Of a stretch of 64,000 bases of DNA, positions 34,021 to 45,900 are shown one piece after another. The position numbers were made by a program, and so were the translations under genes. The notes under the pieces were generated by a model. It did no database searches, was not told the origin of the DNA, and was given only the letters and a program-made list of their open reading frames with translations. Source of the stretch: Cloeon dipterum (taxonomy: Eukaryota > Arthropoda > Insecta > Ephemeroptera > Baetidae); the NCBI RefSeq assembly GCF_949628265.1, contig NC_088789.1:32729883-32793882 (forward strand). Direction: 5' to 3'. Each line of letters starts with the position of its first letter. Within the stretch, counting starts at the first letter, position 1.

Positions 34021-34236
34021 AACAATGTGAATCTGATAAAAGAAAGAGAACTCGGGCAAGATGGAAATTACGTCCTGTACCTGGCCGCAGAGTACGCTGA
34101 CCTGGACATTTGTCGGTGGCTGCTAAGCCAAGGAGCTGACCCTGGACGCTGAGGCCTCCGACTGAAGGTCCGTAATGGATTTTGCGGCCAGCCAAGAAGT
34201 CAAAGATTTATTTCTTTCCGCACGAATGTCAAAAGA
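34021..34236 (+). pseudogene. Divergent ankyrin relic beside ANK1 copy 2
   Basis: Plus-strand frame with an ankyrin half-repeat (VLYLAAEYADLDICRWLLSQ, then GADPG and a stop). A second short frame follows from an ATG at 34175 (MDFAASQEVKDLFLSARMSK) up to a perfect donor GTAAGT at 34237. Nothing downstream continues it. The same arrangement is present at 58980-59152 beside ANK1 copy 3. I read it as the remains of a divergently transcribed ankyrin gene. Confidence 0.45.
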
Positions 34237-34721
34237 GTAAGTTTAAAACGCATCCAAGAAACATTATTGATGTTTAATTGGTCCTTGTGATTTTGAGATG
34301 CATGAAATGAATAAATTTGCAAAATTGAAAATGATCCCATTTTTAGACTCTTTTATTTAATAAAACTTTCATTCACTTCACAACGTCACAGTCTGTCGTC
34401 GGATGCGATAAGTTTCATAACAATAAATTACGAAAGCATCTGCATGGGCATGGGCGCCTAAGATTTTTATTTATTTATTTTTTTGGGAAAATTCTTTCAC
34501 GATTTTTAGCAGGTTTCTAAGTATTCTCTGATTGTTATAAATGTAAAGCAGCATCAGTGAGTCAGAATTCGCTTTAAGAAAGTTTAAGGAGATCCTTTAA
34601 TGAGAGATTCTCAACGATAGCTAGTTCTCAACGAAGGTCATTAACAGAAACAAATAATGCAATTATATGGGAAAAAATATTTACTTTGTTCTTGATAAAG
34701 ATAAATAAATATCTTTCTTGA

Positions 34722-36367
34722 TTATATCCATTGTATTGTAAATAGCCTGTTAAAATTTGCGGCAGCCCTGAAGTGGGCCATATTGAAGTTTGAATTCCTG
34801 GTGTAGGTGTATAGCTTGCGCAAGTGCAAGGACTGCAACTGCCTCAGGACCTTCTTCTGCTCGATCAGGGTGGCTAAGCTCCTCAAGTCCTCCACTTTGT
34901 ACTTTCCTTGCAGCGTAATGTTCTCAAGTTTGGACGAAGACAGGATGCTCGACAGAGGCATGACGCAATCCACATCCTTACTGTGGAGAAATTATAAATA
35001 AGAGTGATTACATTTTTAAAATAAAAATTTACCTATTAACCCAGGAGAAATCTCGCAGTTCTGGGAAGGCATCTGCGTCTGGAATGATGACGTCGCTCAA
35101 GCCAAGTTCTTCCAGTTGCAGACAGCATTCAGAAATGCGTCCGAACGTAAGTCCTTCCAGTGGAGTGTCGGGATCGGCAAAGATGTGGAGCCTGCGCAGT
35201 TTCTGTCCGTAAACTCTCATCAAATTGTCCACGTCGGTCAAATCACAGCTTTTCAAAACCAAAGTTTTCAAGTTTTGAAATTTATCCAAACTATCCACTC
35301 CATATTCATTGATGAAGGAACCGCTCACCTACAATAGAAAACTCATATTTAAACAAAATTACGTGCATAATATAATAAATTACCTCCAAGTGAATTATGA
35401 ATGGGTACTTGACGTGGAGTTCCTCCTTGCCATCAATAGACTCACCACCAAGGCCCAAATATAAGAATTTCCTTCGCTGATTTGGCGTTTTGTCCTCCTC
35501 CTCCTCGTGCAGACGGACAGTTGTGACCTCGTCCCGCTGCCGCAGGTGCAAATGCAGTCCAGCTGAGGGGCAACCCTTGAAAAAACCGACAGGAGAAATG
35601 GGCACCAATTATCCTTTTCAAGCACTCTCAGGTGCTGCAGGGCTCTTGAAAGGTCGTTTCCACAGCCAGAATATTCAATGTCGTAATAAAGACATCCGAC
35701 GCTCAACACTCTAAGACTTGGCAAAGCTTTGCACAGCTCAAGTAATCCGTCACGGTCAAATTCGCAACATCCGAGCCGCAGAACCTGCAGCTTCTGCATT
35801 TTTGTCAGCGGCTGCAGCAGGTCCTGAATGATGAGCTTGGGATATTCACTCGCCAATTCTTCGATGTTTGGCGCGGCTTGAGCCAACAACTCTCACACCT
35901 TTAACAGAGCCAGTTTAAATATTTTACTACTAAAAGATGAAATTTATGAAATCTGCACACCTGGATAAACGAGAACTTCATTTTTTCACTTGGGCAAAAG
36001 GTGAACATGCTCGTAAAGTCGACCGAGACAGTCCTCTCGCCGACCAGGTGTGGCAGCAACTTCATCATCTTCTCAAACTGCTCCAAATTTCCATTTCGGG
36101 CAAAACACCTCCACTGCAAAATCCTCTGCAATAGTTTCTCGCGAATTTGAGAGGCTGTGACATAGACGCAAAATATTAAAAGCCAAAACTAAAAAAAATA
36201 AAAATAAAAAGCTTACGCAGGTTGAAATCTTCATTAAGTTGGAAATTTGCGGCAACGAACTGCAGCGCCAGATCCTCCAGCCTCTGCTTCCTCGCCAGAT
36301 TCTGGAGCCTGACTTTGGTCAACTCCATTAACTGAACATCGCTTTTCTGTTGTTGCTCGGCGCTCAT
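34722..36367 (-). pseudogene. F-box-like/LRR protein, copy 2 (broken)
   Basis: Minus-strand exons matching the intact copy at 60516-62328: 36217-36367, 35961-36154, 35384-35898, 35033-35328, and a truncated last exon from 34980. Three lesions: the second codon of exon 3 is TGA where the others have TGC (V-stop-ELL); two extra bases in exon 3 (cgctgccgcagg for cgctgccagg) shift the frame; and about 1.05 kb, including the last roughly 70 codons, is deleted, the joint lying near 34753 (ttaaaatt/tgcggc). The start MSAEQQQKSD follows an AG acceptor by one base. Confidence 0.85.
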
Positions 36368-37485
36368 GCTGCCGAAAATGTGCATAATTAATAGTCAATC
36401 TATATATCTACTACGATTTTCATGGACATCCATAGCCACGCACCAGAATTATTTCGTGATTTTAATCAGAAACAAATCCTCGAATGCAAAATCATCACAG
36501 AATTAGAAATATAAACAAACGAGGATCGCAGCTAATAAGTCTTTGGGCTATTTACCTGAACTGAGACGTGAGATACTGCTCAAATTCCTGAGAGAGTTTT
36601 CAGCAAAAATTGAATCTATCAAGCTATCAAGCACAAAAAACAATAAGCAAAATAAATATGGCCGAACGACGCTCAAAACCAGCTCAAAACACAGGTGCCG
36701 CTGGACTAAAAAAGGGGATTTGAACGAGGAGTTAGGGTAAAGTCTGCAAGAAGCTCAAATTCCATCAAATTTTGACTGAAATTGCCACAATTTCAATTTA
36801 AATAATAAAATTCTCGTTCTTTAGAAATTAATTTACATTCATTAATCATTCTTGTAGCTCACATACAAAGGTACTATACATTTCTCCGCAACTCACACCC
36901 TATCGCCACGCGCCTAGTTGCCACGAGTGCCGCGCCGAAGCGCTCGTGTGGCGATTGGCGATGCTTGTGCTATTAAATTTGTATGGACCAATGAGATTGC
37001 TCAATTTATTTTTCTCATTGTTAGTAGGCGCGAAAGGAACCATGGTTAAAGGGCGCCTAAGAATTTTAGTTCTTTGAAGATTTTTTCATGATTTGTAGCA
37101 TGTTGGAAGAATGTTTTGTTCGCCAATAGGCCGCGCACGACGGCGACGCCCTATAATTCTCGCAGTGCAGTGAGTCAATCTATAATTATATTTAATGGCA
37201 ATTAAAGCATTCAGGAAGTGCAGAAATAAATAAAAAGTACATATTATCTAATACGCAATCTCAAAAACAGCATTTTGATCGGTTATTAACTAAAACTACA
37301 CACGATTCCTGAAAAAATTTATTTCTAAAATGCCCAAAAAGGTACCAATGTAAAACTGAAAAAAAAATGATTACCGCTGTAATCTTGGCATTACTACTGG
37401 TCAAGCTACTGTCAAAATTCTTTCCACATGCTCCAAGAATTGAGGCTTAAAATTATTTGCATTGTATGAAGCTAAATGTTATTGG

Positions 37486-38940
37486 TTATTGATTTTGAAA
37501 ACCAATCTTCTTAAAACATAGTGAAAATATAGCTTCGTCAGCAGATTCGGTATCAGTCGGCTTCAAATCGTGTAGTTCGCACACAAGCCACTGAAACATT
37601 TCCTCGTTGCCATTGTCCCGGGCGATGAGCATTGCAGTCTTCCCGTTCTCTCCACTTGCCATGCTCTTGTCCAATCCGAAAACGAATTTAGCACTCTCCA
37701 GCTGATTGGCCGACACGCAGAAAAGAAGCAAATTGTGTCCTCCACATTTTTCGTGAATGAGGGATTCGTTGTGTTCGAGCAGAACCTTCGCAATGTCAAG
37801 CTTTCCGAACTTGAGGGCAAGATGAAGAGCATTTTCTTCGTCGACGTCGTCTTTATAATCGGCTTCTCCTCGGTTAAGTTGCCCGATGAAGTGCCGAATA
37901 ATTTCCAATCCGTGAGCTTCGTTGAGCACAGCACGGCGTAAAAATAAAGCCTTTGTCATTTCGGTTGCAGTTTCGAAATTCAGCTTGGTCATCAGCCATT
38001 GGCACATTTCGACGTTTGCAAACTCTGCCGCGAGGGGTAAAATGGTCGCGCCGTCTGCAAGCTGCGGATTTTCACCGCAAATCCGCATCAAGAACATAGC
38101 ACCCGCCAGCAAATTTTTCTCCACGCAGTATTGGAGGAGACCACGCCCTCTCCACTTCACGTCCAATCTTGCACCAAAACTACTCGTTATTAAAACCTCA
38201 GCAGCATCGATGTTTTCATACTTTAAAGCAATATGAAGGGGAGTTTCTCCATCCCGGTAGCACCTTTTCACGTGTGGTTTGAATAGTTTACTGAACTCTA
38301 GGAGGATCTTGCTTCCGTGTTGTTTGTTCTTCAAGGTGGCTAGCAGCCAATTGGGATGAGTGTAGAGCTGCTGATTAACATGAGCGTTTTCTATAATCCA
38401 TTGACACATTTCGATGCTCGCAAACTCAAAAGCGAGAAGCAGCAACGACTCGTCGAACTGGACCTTCGGTTGTCCCAATCCTTTCACGAATTTGGCAAGC
38501 AGAAGTGAATCTTCCCTCACGCAAAGCTGCATGTACGCTTGCTTTTCTTCTTCGTTTGCAACCAAGGCGACACCCTGCTTCATGAGTTTCAACGCAACGT
38601 TGCAGTTTCCGGTTTTAAGAGCTCTGGCCAGAAAGGTTCGGCACTCCCAGATTAGCAAGATGGAAATTAAGAAGTTGGCAATCTCGTCGCCGTGAGTCGC
38701 GTTCTTGTCAGAATGCAGGAGGATATTGTACAATACATCATGATCATTCACTCCGCCTATTTGGACCAACCACTGCAGCATCGGCAAGTCTGCGTGAGAC
38801 GCTGCCTTGTACAGGAGGTTTACATCGAACTGTCCGACTAATCCCTTGGCAGTAAGTGCTTCAAAAACTAATTTTGCCGAGTCAACTCCTCGCGTGCAAA
38901 TGCAATGCTCCAAAAGACTTAGAACACTTGGAAAATTCAT
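37486..38940 (-). CDS. Ankyrin-repeat protein ANK2 (484 aa)
   Basis: A single uninterrupted exon on the minus strand, starting MNFPSVLSLLEHCICTRGVD. No signal peptide or membrane segment. Degenerate ankyrin units run through the whole length: LLYKAASHADLPMLQWLVQI, ETPLHIALKYENIDAAEVLI, ILPLAAEFANVEMCQWLM, NALHLALKFGKLDIAKVLLE, KTAMLIARDNGNEEMFQWLV. The plan and the phrases LLxFCV/LLYCV...SAKFV are shared with ANK1, so the two are distant paralogues. A second copy starts at the right edge and has a shifted frame. The role is unknown; presumably protein binding inside the cell. Whether a 5' UTR exon exists upstream is not clear. Confidence 0.88.
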   Translation of the reverse strand: MNFPSVLSLLEHCICTRGVDSAKLVFEALTAKGLVGQFDVNLLYKAASHADLPMLQWLVQIGGVNDHDVLYNILLHSDKNATHGDEIANFLISILLIWECRTFLARALKTGNCNVALKLMKQGVALVANEEEKQAYMQLCVREDSLLLAKFVKGLGQPKVQFDESLLLLAFEFASIEMCQWIIENAHVNQQLYTHPNWLLATLKNKQHGSKILLEFSKLFKPHVKRCYRDGETPLHIALKYENIDAAEVLITSSFGARLDVKWRGRGLLQYCVEKNLLAGAMFLMRICGENPQLADGATILPLAAEFANVEMCQWLMTKLNFETATEMTKALFLRRAVLNEAHGLEIIRHFIGQLNRGEADYKDDVDEENALHLALKFGKLDIAKVLLEHNESLIHEKCGGHNLLLFCVSANQLESAKFVFGLDKSMASGENGKTAMLIARDNGNEEMFQWLVCELHDLKPTDTESADEAIFSLCFKKIGFQNQ

Positions 38941-39149
38941 ATATTAAAGGAAAAGCAGCTGGCAACCCTTAAGCACCTTGCTCGCCAGCGCCACCAAGTC
39001 GTAACTCTAAAGCGCACTATCATGTTGCAAGACGCATGCGCTTTGTCACTGTCATGCGGCTATAAACCCGTTGTGTTTTGTAAAAAGACTCTATTTTCAC
39101 GGTAAAATGCGAATGCACGGACAATAGGCTAAATTAACCCCCGCGCCAC

Positions 39150-39605
39150 TTGGCCTCTTTTGGACCCCTACGCCGAAATGTTGTTTTTGAGCTTGCAAGT
39201 AAACTGCGCATGCGTCAAGTCGTGCGGCACGGCGACCAATCAGATGCGCCAGCTCTCTATGCCCCCTAGCGTCCATCACTCTAAAGAGAGGCGCTCTTTG
39301 CCCGCGACGACCGTTCTGACAATGCAGTGCAAGGTAAGGAGTTAGGAGAGTAGATACTAGGAGGTAGGACGCGACAATGGAATTAGAGCTGATACTCTAC
39401 TACTCCTTAACATACACTGCAGTGCCAGGGTAGTCGTCGCGGGCAAATAGCACTCTTTCGAGTGATGGCCGCTAGAGAGCCGGCGAATCTGATTGGTCGC
39501 CGTGCTGCACGACTTGACGCATGCGCAGTTTACTGCTAAAACGCTCAAAATCAACATTTCGGCAGGGGCTCTTTTTATGGTCCCAAACGGGAAGGGTATT
39601 TGAAG
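39150..39605. repeat. Large inverted repeat (foldback), about 180-base arms
   Basis: Left arm about 39165-39345 and right arm about 39400-39590 pair with few mismatches: gtaaactgcgcatgcgtcaa against ttgacgcatgcgcagtttac, cgaccaatcaga against gattggtcg, tttgcccgcgacgac against gtcgtcgcgggcaaa. A roughly 55-base loop separates them. Open frames seen on both strands are the two arms read in mirror image and are not genes. It could be a foldback transposon or a young local inversion-duplication. It carries paired CCAAT boxes and sits between ANK2 and the ADAMTS-like promoter. Confidence 0.7.
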
Positions 39606-39977
39606 GATCTGCTACCTGAATAAAATAAGGAGAACCCGCGGTGAGAAGATTTTACGAGAACCAGATTTCCACCAGTTTAGAATTCTTTGGGTTTTGAGTG
39701 ACAGGAATTTTTGGACAGTGATATGAAGATAAAGAAAATGCAAGTCTCACTCTCTGCACTGGTTGGGGATAAAGCAGCTTAAAATTCCGCCGGGTGCGTC
39801 GAATTTCACACTCAATACAGCCGGCAGAATTTGCATTATTTCGCCTAGCGCACAAGAGAGGGGGTGCTCGCTCGCGGGAGAGGGAAGGGGCCGCAGCGTC
39901 CTCTCGGGATCTCTGCTCCGGCTTGTCTCGTCTCGAGCGGTGGCGAGCCAGCATCACCAGACGAGATTGCGTCCGCC

Positions 39978-42900
39978 ATGGACCTTCACCGGCCTCTCAG
40001 GTAAGCCCCCTCTTTTCTTCTCTCTCTCACCACTCTATAATATGGAAATTGGATCTTTTTTTGCTGTGGAGCTTTCAGGAAAAATTGACTGCTTCATCTG
40101 CGTAAATGAGATTTGATTTCAATGGTATGTTGTTTATCATTCTTGGTAATTTTTACCTCATTACACCCAGTTCTGCATTTATATGTGGTAAACTTTTTCA
40201 ATCGCATTAAAAATAAATCAGTTTAAAATCTAGAAATAAATTTATTGCTCAGCTTAGCGGTTTAACTGAACCAATCTTTTCCTCCCACTTCAATTAAAAC
40301 TTTTAAAAGAAAAGTAAAATACGCAATGCCAAGAACAGAAGTGGTGATGTTTCCGTCTTCTGGAAGCTGCGAATGAAACCAATAAGCACACAGTTCCATC
40401 CGACACCCGATGGCACTGCTTAATTTCCGGCACATCCTAATTAAATTGACACATCAGTCATTCTTGTCGTCGCATGAATGCGTTCGTCAGAATGCGCGGG
40501 GCGGGTTTAATTGCAGGCAAATTTTCCTGCTGCCGCACGACCTTCCAAAAAGAAATAATTTAAATTTCAGTCAGCAGCTCGTGTTTGTGAGGATGAGAGA
40601 GAGGAAAAGCGGCCTTTCGGAGATTCGTGTATATTCCAGCCGGACAAATTTGCCCGAATTGTCGCGTAATAATGCACAGTATTTTAAGAGGAAGTGATTC
40701 GTCTTTGTGCTATCCGCGCCGGCTGAGATTTGACGGCGGAAGTTGACACCCACTAAAACAAACTGGAAAATGAGTCACGCTCTTCTCTCACGCTATCGCT
40801 GTGTAGCAACAATAGAAATTTAGAATTCTTTCCAATCCAAAACCAACTCCTATATTCAAATAAATAAAATTTTGATAAAAAATAATTTTTCTTCATATTG
40901 AATTATGAGAAAAGCACTGGCTATAATTCTCATTTCCATACTTTCCGAAATTTTAAGAAGAATTTTTGTAGTGAATTTTTTATTGAAAACTCTATTCACG
41001 GCGTGATCCGTTTCATAATTTGAATTTTCGTGCTAAACCCACGTCTGTTTATGTTTAATACAGGCAATTGCTAAACTAAAATATTATTCCATTTTTAGAG
41101 GGTCCGCGCATATGAACGAGTTGCGCCGATGAACATAAAAACACGTGCTTGTAATCCATTTCCTGCATCTGATTACGCGAATAATGGCTCAGATATTAGG
41201 TCAGCACGCGTGATGAAAGAATACGCCCACCTCTCTGTGATAATAAAGCCGCACGTCCGTCAGCGGATTCCAATCAAAGAGGAGCCTAAAAAGATTAACC
41301 CTTTCCATTTGTGGTGTAGACGAGATGAGCTATTCGTATTGCCATCGCACTTCTGATTTGGGAAGGAAAACAAATTTCAAATTTCGAGGGCGTTATATTT
41401 AATTTATTTTTTACCGTCGATGATCGGAGCGATAAAAATAGCCAATATACCGATTAGAAATAAAATATTTTTTAAGACAATTACAGATGTTAATGTAAGA
41501 AGCAGGGATGAACGATGCCGTTGGTTCTTCGTTAGTTAGTAAAATGCATTAAATATCTTTGATTAAATCTAAAGAATCTAGTTTATTCAGTGACACTTTG
41601 ATAGCGCTGCAATTATTTGTTGAAATATTTGGCAAGATAAAACAATAAAAAAGTTGTTCTTAATGCAAAAAGCCTAAACGTATTGGAGGTTGCGTAATAT
41701 ATTCGATATTGTTTCAAGGCGAATAAAAATATTTTATTCTTTGCGTGTAATTTAAGAGTTTCTTAATGAACTATTCATTTGAAGATGTTAAAAGGTGGTT
41801 TTAGCTCGAAGGACCTACTTCAATTTGCGCGGCATTTGTCTGGATAATTAAAGTGCAGTCGAGTGCCTCATTTTGGCTTGGTTGGAATGCGCCCTGAAAT
41901 GTTGCCCTGCCAATTACCCTGGCAAATGGCACGAGACATTTATTACACTTCGGGCAATTGCAACTGCGTTCATCCATTGGGAGACACACAAAACGCGATC
42001 GCAGTCTAATCTTTTCGCGCACACACACGCATTCATATCAACAAGTTGCAGAATTTATCAATGAAGCAGGCGGCGACTTCCTGCGAGCCGAGATGATAAT
42101 AATAATCGGACTGTGAATTTTAAACGGGTTTTCCGGGATAATTGTCGACTATATTTTGATGGATTTTCAGATAAAATTTGACGATTTTGAATATTTATAT
42201 TTTCCACTGCAAATACTAAATATTACCGTGTTAAAATTTCAATAGAAGAAGACCATTTTCTATTATTTATTAGCCTGTTGCCACATTAAGAAAAATAGGA
42301 ATTTTTCAAATTAGATTGTAGCGGTTCCCGCTCACACTCGCGTTAACTCAGTTTGTAACCTATAGATGTCGCTTTTCTTTGTGATAAGCTTTTCTCATTT
42401 ACCCTGTATAATTTACCTTCACTGACCGCTCACCTACGCACGCATACGGTCATGTCGCATTTACCTCTCCGGCCGGGAGTATAATGTCGTGCGCATATAT
42501 GACGCTTGTAATAACTTATAGACCCGAAGATAATACCGGGGTAAGCATTGTATTTAACTGTGATATTGATTGTTATGTTCTCGACTCGCATGTTGATGCG
42601 TTAATTAATTGTTTATATATTGACTTTCCTTTGAGATTTTATTGTGAATATTTATTATGTAAAACTTTACAGTCTTAATTATGGATTAAATACTACGACT
42701 TCAAAGGAACTAGATGCATTTCCTTTTGGCTCGAACCCAGTATCCCACAAGATAAAAAGTTTGAGGTGATCCATTAATATGAAGAGCATTATATTGAAGT
42801 GATCTGAAATAAAATTACCGCAGCAGTAAAAACGTTATTGGCAGCTTATTAAAACCTGTGGGATACAAACGAAAGTGCGCGCCCTTCCCGGTCTTCAGAC

Positions 42901-45900
42901 AGGGATAAAAAAAATGGACATAAAACATCAAATTTTGTCCTCTCGTGACTCTCCATTTCACTCTTCTTCCTGGGGGCGGATAACGGCACCGCAACCTTGA
43001 AAGAAAATGGGGGCGTAAGGCTTGCATTAATTGTGTACAGTGTTTCAAGGCCGAGCTAAAAAACGGTGCCGTAATCCGCCCCCTATACTCAAACACGGCA
43101 CGATATCGATGTATCGCAAAGTATCAACCGATATTTTTTTAAATGCGTTGCCCCCAAACCCCAAACCGTTTCCCCAGCGCACATGCCAACGGCTGCTGCG
43201 TTGCCTTTTCTGAAGCACTATATATCCTTTGACAAAAGCCGCATTCGCTTTTAATTCTACGAGCAGCAATCTCTGTTCTTTAAGCAGGTTATTATTCGTT
43301 ATTGACTAAATTTTAATGCACGTTCTGCTCCACAGGTCACTGGCGCTTTTGATCTTCGTGCTGGCCACACATTTCACTACGTCTCAGGCTAGACAAGTGA
43401 GTCGTTTTTTATTAACTGGAAAATTTTTACGTAGAGAGGAATAAAAGTTTTCTCTTCAAACTTGCGTGTTTCAATTGTGATCGACGGCGAACCTAAATTC
43501 AAACGTGTGTGTATCATACAGTCTGAACAATCAATTATTTAGTTCACGTATGGAAAAGTGCCTTTTATTACCCTTCTCTCGTTTGAAACACTTGGAAAAA
43601 TAAATTACGTGTGCCTTTGTCTGTTTGTAGCACCAAATAAGGCACGCTCGACAAAAGAAAATGGTCAACAACACCGAATTCGTTTCAGAAAATTATGTGG
43701 TGCTGGACGAGCGACCCGACTTGGGGCCGTGGAGCGACTGGTCATTACCCAGCTCGTGTTCTCGCTCGTGCGGAGGCGGAGTCGCCTTCCAGAGCAGAAA
43801 GTGCCGGTAGGTGCATTTATTTCTTACCTCTGCTGCTCCTAATAATTCTCGAGAGAAAGAAAAAATGATGTGCTGGTTATCTGATCCTATTTCTCTCTCG
43901 TGAGATCACGCGGAAGAAATATATTCACCATTTCCAGTTTTATTTAATTACAAGTTCGCATATTATTTTCTCAGGCCAGGATCTGCGTGTCAAGGGCCGG
44001 AAAAACGCTACTTCTCCTGCAACACAATGGTACCGTACGACTCGAGTATTTAAAATGAGTCTTGTGTGCTCGTCGGTGGTCCATGGCGACCGTAAAAAAC
44101 AACTTTAGCATTGGCCACCCGTGCCGAACAATTAATAACCCCGAGAATGAACACAACCATCCACTGAACTTAATATGTTCAAAATATTTTTTGTGTCTTA
44201 TCGCGTGCTTTCAGCTTTGTCCACCGGGCTCGAAGGACTTCAGGTCGGAGCAGTGCTCCAAGTTCGACACCCAGAACTTTGAAGGCGATTTATATGAGTA
44301 TGCGAGCATTTTCTGTTATTTAAATGATTCAAATGGGAGGTTTTGTGAATACACAAAAACTGAAAAGTTTGTAATAAATATTAATGCTCAATTTCTATTT
44401 ATTAAATTAGCATCCAAATTGATTGGTCCGGGAATATAGGGGCTGGATGCGTTGATAACATTAGAAAAAGCAACGAGACAGTAATTAATGCAATAGTTTT
44501 CCCCTCGCTCCATCTTCAATGCCGCGCTGATTTCTTCAAAAATGGATGATGTCTTTCTGCTATCCATTAACACCTACCTATTTGCATTAATGTTTGAGCA
44601 TTTAACTCTAATGTCAGCCAGATTAAGCATAATTCCACTTAAAAATGCGTGTGCTCACAGGTGGATTCCATACACCGAAGGGGCGAATAATTGCGAGGTC
44701 AACTGCAAGCCCAGGGGAGAGCGCTTTCATAACGGATTTGCGAAAAAAGCCGTCGACGGCACGAGGTGCAATGATGAGACGCTCGACGTGTGTGTTGAAG
44801 GCAAATGCATGGTAAATTTTCAGCATTATTTGTTAAAGCTGAGCTAGCAACCGCCACCACCACCGCAAATACAAATTTCAGCCCGTCGGCTGCGACTTGT
44901 TTCTTGGATCTTCTTTGCGTGAGGACAAGTGCAGAGACTGCGGCGGCGACAACTCGGGCTGCATCACCATCAGCGAGATCATTTCCTTTGAAACCGACTT
45001 GAGTGATGTTGAACGTGGTGTGTGATATTCTTTCTTGCCTTGTTGTAAATGGATAAATTTGAATTTAACATACTTTTTTTAACTCTGTGTATATCTTGAT
45101 GGTTATTAAGCGTGTTACGAGTAAGATTTAAGTTGATAGTAATTGTCTTATTAGCTCCTGAGTGTGCCCACGGCTCGCTGCGAATTTACTTTTCAATGCG
45201 ATACTTTTAATCCATTTTAACAGGTCATTCAATATAGTATTTAAAAAAGACAAAAAGAGATAAAAACGTTTCATTTTTTTTCAATTTTTTTGGAAAGTGA
45301 ACATTACAAGACAAACACGTCAATTAAACTTAATTAAAAGGATCATATCACCTAATTTTTTCCAATTTTGCTCGCATATAGCCGCTATTGCGCTTAATAG
45401 AAAAATCATGATTGAATATTTTTCCAATAGGTTACAACGACCTTCTTCTAATACCCGCTGGGGCAACAAATATCTTTGTTAGGGAGCTAAATCCAACCAA
45501 CAATTTACTTGGTAAAGAGTAGCCAATTTTATTTTCTTTAATTTGTAATCATTTTTTCATTATACAGCAATTAGGAATGAAAACAATACTTACTACCTGA
45601 ATGGATGCTACCTTATTAACTACCCCGACCGTTACCATTTTGCTGGAACTGTTTTCCATTATGAGCGCCAACGGAAGAACGTCTGGCTTGAGTCTGAAGT
45701 TATTCGAGCATTAGGACCAACAAACGAGTCACTTTATATCGCAGTAAGTACAATTCTTATATGTATTATGCAAAAAACATATTTTTACTAATAAAAATTA
45801 AAAGCGCAGATAATGATAATTAAATTTAACTATTGGAATTTTAAAATATTAAGTCCTTTCTCTTAAAATTAGCTACTGTACCAAGAAAAGGGAGAAGGCA

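Larger units (their letters stand above)
40001..43335 (+). other. Large first intron of the ADAMTS-like gene
   Basis: This intron begins gtaagc and ends ctccacag. It is far longer than any other intron of the gene and holds a solo LTR (42317-42749) and a palindromic MITE (42972-43083). Otherwise AT-rich; no nested gene is supported. First introns often hold enhancers, but none can be pointed to here. Confidence 0.7.

Noticed and set aside
39160-39557. Two similar open frames (39160-39345 plus, 39357-39557 minus) that look like paralogous small proteins
   Set aside because: They are the two arms of one inverted repeat read in mirror image; nothing else supports coding.
42728-42749. tRNA-like T-loop word (gctcgaacccag)
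   Set aside because: No cloverleaf or anticodon arm can be built around it, and it is the end of the solo LTR.
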